From assembly GCA_031373785.1 (NCBI GenBank), contig JANMNE010000047.1, forward strand, positions 1 to 21,961: a stretch of DNA of 21,961 nucleotides, read 5' to 3'. The translations under genes and the position numbers were made by a program. Source of the stretch: JAENVT01 sp031373785. Lineage in GTDB: Bacteria > Actinomycetota > Acidimicrobiia > Acidimicrobiales > Ilumatobacteraceae. A model generated the notes under the pieces. It was given only the letters and a program-made list of their open reading frames with translations. It was not told the DNA's origin and ran no database searches. This document shows positions 7,034 to 12,591 of the stretch, one piece after another. Within the stretch, counting starts at the first letter, position 1. Each line of letters opens with the position of its first letter.

Positions 7034-7690
7034 ATGTACACCGGACGACCACCGATCGAACCGCCGCCCAACCGGTGGCGGTTGCCGGCGCCGGGGCTCG
7101 CCGACGAGCACGGGCTGTGCCGGATCGGTGCCGACCTCGCCCCCGGAACGCTCCTGGCCGCGTACCGCAGCGGGATCTTCCCCATGCCGCTGCGCAAGAA
7201 GACGCTGGGATGGTGGTCGCCGGACCCGCGCGGTGTGATCCCCCTCGACGGGTTGATCATGTCGCGATCGCTGCGGCGCAGCTGTCGGCGGTACGACGTG
7301 CGCTTCGACAACCGGTTTCGCGAGGTGATGGAACGATGCGGCGATCCAGAACGACCGCACGGATGGATCACGTCACAGTTCGTCGATGCCTACGAGGAGC
7401 TGCACCGGCTCGGCTGGGCCCACAGTGTCGAGTCGTACCTCGACGGCCATCTCGTCGGCGGGCTGTACGGCGTGCGGATCGGCGGGCTCTTCGCCGGCGA
7501 GTCGATGTTCAGCGACGCGACCGATGCCTCGAAGGTCGCGTTGGTCAATCTGGTCGACTGGCTCGTCGACTCGGGTGCGACGCTGCTCGACGTGCAGTGG
7601 ACGACACCGCATCTGGCGTCGGTCGGGGCGATCGACATGTCGCGCGAGGCGTATCTCCGGCTGCTCGCGCACGCCGTGGCCGAGCGCTGA
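7034..7690 (+). CDS. aat: Leucyl/phenylalanyl-tRNA-protein transferase
   Basis: The 218-residue protein has the Aat signature: L-L-A-A-Y-R-S-G-I-F-P-M-P, then W-W-S-P-D-P-R-G-V-I-P, S-R-S-L-R-R, G-W-I-T-x-x-F-V-D-A-Y, H-S-V-E-S-Y-L-D-G-H-L-V-G-G-L-Y-G-V-x-I-G-x-L-F-A-G-E-S-M-F and D-V-Q-W-T-T-P-H-L-A-S-V-G-A. It moves Leu or Phe from aminoacyl-tRNA onto proteins with N-terminal Arg or Lys, marking them for ClpS/ClpAP degradation in the cytoplasm. It begins 5 bp after the dehydrogenase stop without a Shine-Dalgarno, so it is probably co-transcribed and coupled. The pairing with an acyl-CoA enzyme is not an obvious functional link. Confidence 0.95.
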   Translation: MYTGRPPIEPPPNRWRLPAPGLADEHGLCRIGADLAPGTLLAAYRSGIFPMPLRKKTLGWWSPDPRGVIPLDGLIMSRSLRRSCRRYDVRFDNRFREVMERCGDPERPHGWITSQFVDAYEELHRLGWAHSVESYLDGHLVGGLYGVRIGGLFAGESMFSDATDASKVALVNLVDWLVDSGATLLDVQWTTPHLASVGAIDMSREAYLRLLAHAVAER

Positions 7691-7720
7691 GGGACGTCGG
7701 TCGGGTGCGTGCACGGTGCA

Positions 7721-7752
7721 TCGGTGCCGGTGGGTTTCCCCACCGGCACCGG
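7721..7752 (+). terminator. Hairpin terminator after aat
   Basis: GGTGCCGGTGGG (7723-7734) and CCCACCGGCACC (7739-7750) form a perfect 12-bp stem with a TTTC loop, extended by one C-G and one U-G pair. There is no T tract. It begins 31 nt after the aat stop. Confidence 0.75.
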
Positions 7753-7945
7753 CGCCCAATCGCTGTGCCGAGGTTCGCCGCCGTCCCTGACACCACCGAT
7801 TGACTCCGCCCGCTAAGAAAGTTCCGCCGAACCTTTCGCACCGTGCGGATTTGGTATCGGAACGCTCCGTGGTCGGCTTGAGCTTTTCTTGAGGAAATTT
7901 CCGCGGGCCGACCAAAACTGCCGAACGACCGGCAACACTTTGTCG
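7753..7945 (+). promoter_or_regulatory. Dyad-rich leader/control region of the mutase gene
   Basis: There is no coding signal here, and the second half is less GC-rich than its surroundings. Seen in order: GAAAGTTC/GAAC-c-TTTC hairpin with one bulge (7817-7837); CGCAC-c-GTGCG (7837-7847); an 8-bp inverted repeat TGGTCGGC/GCCGACCA (7870-7877 / 7907-7914), extendable inward by two G-U pairs and one G-C pair. Inside the loop are two CTTGAG direct repeats 11 bp apart (7877-7882, 7888-7893) and the palindrome GGAAATTTCC (7893-7902). An AACACT box at 7934-7939, 6 nt before ATG 7946, keeps the A and T of TANNNT and may be the -10. The dyad would then lie just upstream of the promoter, as an operator would. 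Confidence 0.45.
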
Positions 7946-9907
7946 ATGCCACCCGCCGAACGACCCAAGCGCGACCAACCGTGGCTGATGCGGACCTACT
8001 CGGGGCACTCGACCGCGAGGGCGTCGAACGGGCTGTATCGGGCCAATCTGGCCAAGGGCCAGACCGGGCTGTCGATCGCCTTCGACCTGCCGACGCAGAC
8101 GGGGTACGACCCCGACGATGCGTTGGCGCACGGCGAGGTCGGCAAGGTCGGCGTGCCGGTTGCCCACCTCGGGCACATGCACACGTTGCTCGACGGGATC
8201 CCGCCGGCGGAGATGAACACGTCGATGACGATCAACGCCACGGCAGCGTGGATGCTGGCGCTGTACGTCGCCAACGCCGAGTCGCAGGGCGTCGCTGCGT
8301 GTGACCTGCGCGGCACGACACAGAACGACATCGTCAAGGAGTACCTGTCGCGTGGCACCTACATCTTCCCGCCGGCCGCGTCGCGCCGGCTGATCGTCGA
8401 CATGGTTGCGTGGTGCGCCGCCAACGCGCCGAAGTGGAACCCGATCAACGTGTGCAGCTATCACCTGCAGGAGGCCGGGGCGACCCCGGTGCAGGAGATC
8501 GCCTACGCGCTGGCGACGGCGATCGGTGTGCTCGATGCGGTGCGCGACTCCGGCCAGGTCGAGCCCGAGCAGTTCTCCCAGGTGTACGGGTCGATCTCGT
8601 TCTTCGTCAATGCGGGCATTCGCTTCGTTGAGGAGGTGTGCAAGTTACGAGCCCTCACCGAGCTGTGGGATCGCATCGGCCTCGAGCGGTACGGCGTCAC
8701 CGACGAGCGCGCTCGGCGCTTTCGCTACGGTGTGCAGGTCAACTCGCTCGGGCTCACCGAAGCACAGCCGGAGAACAACGTGCAGCGCATCGTGCTGGAG
8801 ATGCTGGCCGTCACGTTGTCGAAGCGGGCGCGTGCGCGCTCCATCCAGTTGCCGGCATGGAACGAGGCGCTCGGGCTGCCGCGTCCGTGGGACCAGCAGT
8901 GGTCGTTGCGGATGCAACAGGTGTTGGCCTTCGAGAGCGACCTGCTGGAGTACGACGACATCTTCGATGGTTCGGTGGTGATCGAGGCCCGCACCACGGA
9001 GCTGCGCGACGCGGCATGGGCGGAGCTCGCCGACGTGCTGGCGCTCGGCGGCGCGTTCGACGCCATCGACGAGTTGAAGGGCCGGTTGGTGCGTTCGATG
9101 GTCGAGCGCACCCGGCGAATCGAGTCGGGTCAGCAGGAGGTCGTCGGCGTGAACGTGTTCACCGAGACCGCCGAGTCGCCGTTGGCCACGCCCGGCAACA
9201 TCTTGACGGTCGATCCGGCATTGGAAGCCGAGACGATCGCCGATGTGCGCGCATGGAGGGCGGCGCGCGATGGCGACGCGGTTGCAGCGGCGCTTGCTGC
9301 GTTGACGAGCGCGGCTTCCGACGGCACCAACATCATGGAACCGTCGATTGCCCTGGCCCGCGCCGGCGGCACGACGGGAGAGTGGTCCGGCGCCTTGCGC
9401 AGCGTGTTCGGCGAGTACCGAGCCCCGACCGGCGTGGCTGCTGCGGCCGGTCGACCTGGTGGCGGACTGGCCGACGTGGCAGCTCGGGTGAAGTTGATGC
9501 CCGGTGGCCCGCCACGGCTGCTGGTGGCCAAGCCAGGCCTCGACGGTCACTCGAACGGGGCTGAACAGATCGCGGTTGCGGCCCGGGATGCGGGCATGGA
9601 GGTCGTGTACTCCGGCATCCGCCTCACCCCTGCGCAGATCGTCGCCTCGGCGCGTGACGAGGATCCCGATGTGATCGGCCTGTCGATCCTCAGCGGATCG
9701 CACCTGCAGCTGGTGCCGGCCATCGTCAGGTCGCTGCGCGCCGAAGGGGTCGACGCCCCGGTCATCGTCGGCGGGATCATCCCCGATGGCGACCAGGCCA
9801 CCTTGCTGGCTGCCGGAGTTGCGGCCGTCTACACCCCCAAGAACTTCCAGTTGGCAGCGATCATGGCCGACATCGCCGACCTCGCCGCCGCCCACCGCGA
9901 CCACTGA
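7946..9907 (+). CDS. ecm: Coenzyme B12-dependent ethylmalonyl-CoA mutase (MeaA type)
   Basis: The 653-residue single-chain mutase has an N-terminal TIM-barrel catalytic domain (about 10-500) and a C-terminal B12 domain (about 520-650). Family marks are R-P-K-R-D-Q-P-W-L-M-R-T-Y-S-G-H-S-T-A near the N-terminus, S-I-A-F-D-L-P-T-Q-T-G-Y, N-T-S-M-T-I-N-A-T-A, G-T-T-Q-N-D-I-V-K-E-Y and V-N-S-L-G-L-T-E-A-Q-P-E-N-N-V-Q-R. The cobalamin motif D533-G-H535-S-N-G538 supplies the axial His, followed by L-S-I-L-S-G-S-H and G-G-I-I-P. The LPTQTGY and TYSGHST variants and 650-680-residue length match Ecm/MeaA rather than methylmalonyl-CoA mutase. It converts ethylmalonyl-CoA to methylsuccinyl-CoA. ATG 7946 fits the family N-terminus. 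The other pathway enzymes (Ccr, Mcd) are not in view. Confidence 0.9.
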   Translation: MPPAERPKRDQPWLMRTYSGHSTARASNGLYRANLAKGQTGLSIAFDLPTQTGYDPDDALAHGEVGKVGVPVAHLGHMHTLLDGIPPAEMNTSMTINATAAWMLALYVANAESQGVAACDLRGTTQNDIVKEYLSRGTYIFPPAASRRLIVDMVAWCAANAPKWNPINVCSYHLQEAGATPVQEIAYALATAIGVLDAVRDSGQVEPEQFSQVYGSISFFVNAGIRFVEEVCKLRALTELWDRIGLERYGVTDERARRFRYGVQVNSLGLTEAQPENNVQRIVLEMLAVTLSKRARARSIQLPAWNEALGLPRPWDQQWSLRMQQVLAFESDLLEYDDIFDGSVVIEARTTELRDAAWAELADVLALGGAFDAIDELKGRLVRSMVERTRRIESGQQEVVGVNVFTETAESPLATPGNILTVDPALEAETIADVRAWRAARDGDAVAAALAALTSAASDGTNIMEPSIALARAGGTTGEWSGALRSVFGEYRAPTGVAAAAGRPGGGLADVAARVKLMPGGPPRLLVAKPGLDGHSNGAEQIAVAARDAGMEVVYSGIRLTPAQIVASARDEDPDVIGLSILSGSHLQLVPAIVRSLRAEGVDAPVIVGGIIPDGDQATLLAAGVAAVYTPKNFQLAAIMADIADLAAAHRDH

Positions 9908-9922
9908 CTCAGCGGGCGGCGG
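9885..9922. terminator. Bidirectional terminator candidate between convergent genes
   Basis: CCGCCGCCC (9885-9893) and GGGCGGCGG (9914-9922) form a 9-bp perfect stem around a 20-nt loop that contains both convergent stop codons. The symmetry about the 1-bp gap suggests it ends transcripts from both sides, although each arm is also coding sequence and the composition is low-complexity GC. Confidence 0.45.
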
Positions 9923-10613
9923 GGACCGGGAGGTTGGTGTCGACCCAGTGCTCGAGGGTCGGGCTGGTCTCGAAGCTGGTGATCAGGGCGTACCGCGGGG
10001 CGGTGCCGGGATGCACCACCACGTGCCACAGACGCTGCGTGTCGACCACGAACCGGGCGCCGCGGTGCAACGGCACGCGCACCTCGGTGGCCGGGTCGGG
10101 CAGGCCGTCGGGCCCGTTGTCCATCAGCAGCATGTAGCTGTCGGGGTTGTCGGTGAGCTCGACCCACGAGCGCACCACCCAGCCCTCGTCGTCGGGATTG
10201 AAGCGGTTGTTGTCGTCACGGTGGATCGAGCGCATGGCCTGCTCACGGTCCTGGGGCTCGAGCTTGATGATCCGTACCCGGCCGAAGTTGGCGCCGACGC
10301 TGTTGACGTAGTCCCGCAGCGTCGGGGAGATGTCTGCGTTCGACGTCCACAACGCGTCCTTGTCGGTCTTGCCCTTGTCCCAGAATCCACGGCAGTCGAG
10401 TTGCCCGTCGGCTGAGGCCAAGGGGGCGAAGTTGGTGTCGCCGCCGCTCTTCCAGTCGAGGTATTCGAGTGCCAGCCACTCCTGCGGCGGGACATCGAAG
10501 TCGGCGTCGGCGATGGCGACGAAACCGGTTTCGGCAAGCGCCTGCATGCGGCGGTGTGGTGTGTGGAGCGGGATCTGCACGCTCCAGTGTTCCTGCGTGG
10601 GCCAGAAGCTCAT
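9909..10613 (-). CDS. Probable Fe(II)/2-oxoglutarate-dependent oxygenase-like protein
   Basis: The 234-residue protein has no family I can name with certainty. The C-terminal half looks like a double-stranded beta-helix oxygenase. It has R-S-I-H131-R-D133 followed by beta-rich V-V-R-S-W-V-E-L, then a distal H197 in R-L-W-H-V-V-V-H and R207 in A-P-R-Y-A-L-I-T-S-F. H131-x-D133...H197 would be the iron triad and R207 the 2-oxoglutarate anchor. Aspartyl/asparaginyl beta-hydroxylase-like proteins are the nearest analogy. The N-terminal 110 residues carry no motif I recognise, and no signal peptide is seen. ATG 10613 is chosen because TAGGAT lies exactly 6 nt upstream; an in-frame TTG is two codons earlier. 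It follows the LysM gene by 9 bp. Confidence 0.6.
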   Translation of the reverse strand: MSFWPTQEHWSVQIPLHTPHRRMQALAETGFVAIADADFDVPPQEWLALEYLDWKSGGDTNFAPLASADGQLDCRGFWDKGKTDKDALWTSNADISPTLRDYVNSVGANFGRVRIIKLEPQDREQAMRSIHRDDNNRFNPDDEGWVVRSWVELTDNPDSYMLLMDNGPDGLPDPATEVRVPLHRGARFVVDTQRLWHVVVHPGTAPRYALITSFETSPTLEHWVDTNLPVPAAR

Positions 10614-10619
10614 GGCCAA

Positions 10620-10625
10620 ATCCTA
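10620..10625 (-). promoter_or_regulatory. -10 element of the oxygenase-like gene, overlapping the LysM stop codon
   Basis: Minus-strand TAGGAT lies 6 nt before ATG 10613. Its first three bases are the TAG stop of the upstream LysM gene, so one triplet serves both ends. Confidence 0.5.
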
Positions 10626-10979
10626 CGTGGTGACGGGTGTCGTCACTGGTGTAGGCAGTGTGTTGTACACCACAACCCCGGTGGGGATCTGCAGTTCCTG
10701 GCCGGCCTGAATGTCGTCGGGATTGGTGATGCCGTTCAGCGCCTGCAGGTCGGCGAGGCGAACCTGGAAGGCCTTGGCGATCTTGAAGAGGGTGTCGCCG
10801 CGCTGCACGGTATAGAACTTCTGCACCGTTGTCGTGGTGATGATAATCGTCGTGGTTGTCGAGATCGTCTGGATCGGTGGCAGGCTCGCGCTGGACGCTC
10901 CATCATCGCCGCAGGAAGCAGCGGCGATCGGCAAGAGCACCGCCGCCACAACCACTACCCCAAACCGCACCCCGCTCAC
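10623..10979 (-). CDS. LysM-domain lipoprotein (small, cell-envelope)
   Basis: The 118-residue protein starts with a hydrophobic signal sequence (about 6-21) ending A-A-S-C23, a lipobox-like site with a weaker than usual -3 residue (Ala). A Ser/Thr/Ile-rich linker (about 28-52) follows. A single LysM domain occupies about 56-99: Y-T-V-Q-R-G-D-T-L-F-K-I-A-K-A-F, then L-Q-A-L-N-G-I-T-N-P-D-D-I-Q-A-G-Q-E-L-Q-I-P. LysM binds N-acetylglucosamine polymers such as peptidoglycan, so the protein probably links membrane and wall. It has no catalytic domain. GTG 10979 is chosen because a longer frame to 11072 would put about 30 polar residues before the signal sequence and would cross the divergent promoter; TAACAT lies 8 nt upstream. 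Confidence 0.82.
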   Translation of the reverse strand: MSGVRFGVVVVAAVLLPIAAASCGDDGASSASLPPIQTISTTTTIIITTTTVQKFYTVQRGDTLFKIAKAFQVRLADLQALNGITNPDDIQAGQELQIPTGVVVYNTLPTPVTTPVTT

Positions 10980-10987
10980 GGTGGGTG

Positions 10988-10993
10988 ATGTTA
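10988..10993 (-). promoter_or_regulatory. -10 element of the LysM gene (leaderless)
   Basis: Minus-strand TAACAT lies 8 nt before GTG 10979. It shares a 59-bp intergenic region with the divergent hydrolase promoter. Confidence 0.5.
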
Positions 10994-11025
10994 TGCGGGT
11001 TCGCGCCCGACTTCCACAGGGGCCG

Positions 11026-11031
11026 TACGCT
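11026..11031 (+). promoter_or_regulatory. -10 element of the hydrolase-addBA operon (leaderless)
   Basis: TACGCT lies 7 nt before ATG 11039. It appears to be the only promoter of the four-gene unit that ends at 18893, because the three downstream genes overlap or abut. Confidence 0.55.
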
Positions 11032-11038
11032 GGGTGGC

Positions 11039-11947
11039 ATGTCGTCGGGCGAGTTCCCAGGTGCCGTCGCACCCGCCCGGCAGTATCGGATCGACGTCGG
11101 CGGGCTCGGTCTGGCCATCCATGAATGGGGTGACGAGGCTGGTCAGCCCCTGTTTTTGGTCCACGGGGGATTCGATTTCAGCCGGACGTACGAGGTCTTC
11201 GCGCCCAAGATGGCAGCAGCCGGATGGCGTGTGGTGGCCTGGGATCAACGTGGTCACGGGGACAGCGACCACGCTCCGTTGTACGGCTGGGACGCCGACA
11301 TCCGCGACGCAATGGCGGTGATGGACGCCGTGACCCAACGCCCGGCCCCGGTGATCGGGCACTCCAAGGGCGGCTCGCTGATGATCCAGTTGGCGGACGC
11401 CCAGCCCTACCGGTTCAGTCACCTGGTCAACCTCGACGGGCTGCCGTCGAAGCGCCGAGTCCCCGACGTCGCCGAGCACGAGCGCACCCGCATGGTCGCC
11501 GGCGAGATATCCGGATGGCTCGATCACCGTCGCCGCAGCGCCGAGCTGGAACGTCATCCCGGCACGATCGAAGAGCTCGCCCGCCGCCGCGGCCGGATGA
11601 ACCCGCGGTTGTCGTTCGAATGGTTGTGTCACCTCGTCACGGTCGGCGCCCGCCACGACCCCGACGGCTGGCGCTGGAAGATCGACGCGTCGATGCGCTT
11701 CGGCGGGTTCGGACCGTGGCGACCGGAGTGGACGATGACCCGCCTGCCCGGCTTGGGCATGCCCTTCCTCGGTGTGCTCGGCTCGGAGCTGGAGGAGATG
11801 GGTTGGGGCACGCTGCCGCACCACCTCGACCTGTTCATCCCCGATGGCGGCCGCGTCGAACTGCTCGACGGTGTCGGGCACTTCGTGCACATCGAGCAGC
11901 CCGACCTGGTGGCCGGCATGGTGCTCGACTTCCTGGGGTCGGCATGA
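11039..11947 (+). CDS. Alpha/beta-fold hydrolase (intact triad)
   Basis: The 302-residue protein has the classical alpha/beta hydrolase order: oxyanion region F-L-V-H-G-G, then V-V-A-W-D-Q-R-G-H-G-D-S-D, the nucleophile elbow V-I-G-H-S109-K-G-G, a lid of about 100 residues rich in Arg, and G-V-G-H281-F-V-H near the C-terminus as the catalytic His. The acid is not obvious; D or E near 245-265 is likely. No signal peptide is present. Substrate cannot be inferred; esterase, epoxide hydrolase or a lipase-like role are all possible. It is the first gene of an operon with a second hydrolase (4-bp ATGA overlap) and the addB/addA-like genes. Confidence 0.85.
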   Translation: MSSGEFPGAVAPARQYRIDVGGLGLAIHEWGDEAGQPLFLVHGGFDFSRTYEVFAPKMAAAGWRVVAWDQRGHGDSDHAPLYGWDADIRDAMAVMDAVTQRPAPVIGHSKGGSLMIQLADAQPYRFSHLVNLDGLPSKRRVPDVAEHERTRMVAGEISGWLDHRRRSAELERHPGTIEELARRRGRMNPRLSFEWLCHLVTVGARHDPDGWRWKIDASMRFGGFGPWRPEWTMTRLPGLGMPFLGVLGSELEEMGWGTLPHHLDLFIPDGGRVELLDGVGHFVHIEQPDLVAGMVLDFLGSA

Positions 11948-12591
11948 CGATCACGATGCTGCGGCACAACAAGATCGACCTCGCACTGCACGTCCTTCGA
12001 GATGGCACGGGCACACCGTTGCTGCTGCTCCATGGCCTCGGTGAGGCCTCACCGACCGCAGTTCCCCACTGGGCGCAGCGGTGGGGCGGACCCGTGGCGG
12101 CCCTCGATTTCACCGGGCACGGCCAATCGACCGTTCCGCCCGGCGGCGGCTACACGGCCGAGATAGTGCTGGCCGACGCCGACGTCGCCCTGGCCGAACT
12201 GGGCACGGCCACGGTCGTCGGCCGCGGCCTGGGGGCATACGTGGCCCTGATGCTTGCCGGGGCGAGGCCATTGCAGGTCCGCGGTGCCGTGCTGTGTGAT
12301 GGGCCGGGGCTGGCCGGCGGCGCGATCGGGCCGACGTCGCAGAGCTTCGTCACCTTGGCGCCGAGCGCGCATCCGCCCGACCCGTACGCGCTGTTCGAAC
12401 TGTCGCGCGACCTGCGACCGCCCGACTACGCGACGTTGTTCGTCCGCATGGCCGTCGAATCGTCGGGCCTCGATGAGCCGGTCTCCGTGGCCGCCGTGGT
12501 CCGTCCGCCGTGGCTGGCGGCCGTCGTCGACGAGATCGGGGTGACGACCTGCTCGGTGAGCGACGCCCTGGTGATGTACGGCGGGTCATAG
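11944..12591 (+). CDS. Alpha/beta-hydrolase-fold protein lacking the nucleophile
   Basis: The 215-residue protein has the N-terminal half of the fold: L-L-L-L-H-G-L-G-E-A, then V-A-A-L-D-F-T-G-H-G-Q-S-T. The elbow that should read G-x-S-x-G is G93-R94-G95-L96-G97, with Gly at the nucleophile position. No G-x-G-H motif is found near the C-terminus, which ends D-A-L-V-M-Y-G-G-S; the protein is also shorter than typical hydrolases (250-300). It is therefore probably non-catalytic. The frame is intact and translation is coupled to the preceding hydrolase by an ATGA overlap. The next gene starts on the base after its stop, which suggests a maintained role and not decay. Confidence 0.78.
   Translation: MTITMLRHNKIDLALHVLRDGTGTPLLLLHGLGEASPTAVPHWAQRWGGPVAALDFTGHGQSTVPPGGGYTAEIVLADADVALAELGTATVVGRGLGAYVALMLAGARPLQVRGAVLCDGPGLAGGAIGPTSQSFVTLAPSAHPPDPYALFELSRDLRPPDYATLFVRMAVESSGLDEPVSVAAVVRPPWLAAVVDEIGVTTCSVSDALVMYGGS

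Noticed and set aside
7691..7945. Possible cobalamin riboswitch before the B12-dependent mutase
   Set aside because: No B12-box-like sequence (GCCACTG type) was found, and the stems seen do not form the expected multi-branch core; the first hairpin is better explained as the aat terminator.
7889..7945. N-terminal extension of the mutase from TTG 7889
   Set aside because: The 19 extra residues do not resemble the family and would lie within the dyad region; ATG 7946 gives the expected N-terminus.
10980..11072. Longer LysM protein starting at 11072
   Set aside because: It would place a polar Arg-rich stretch before the signal sequence and run across the divergent hydrolase promoter.
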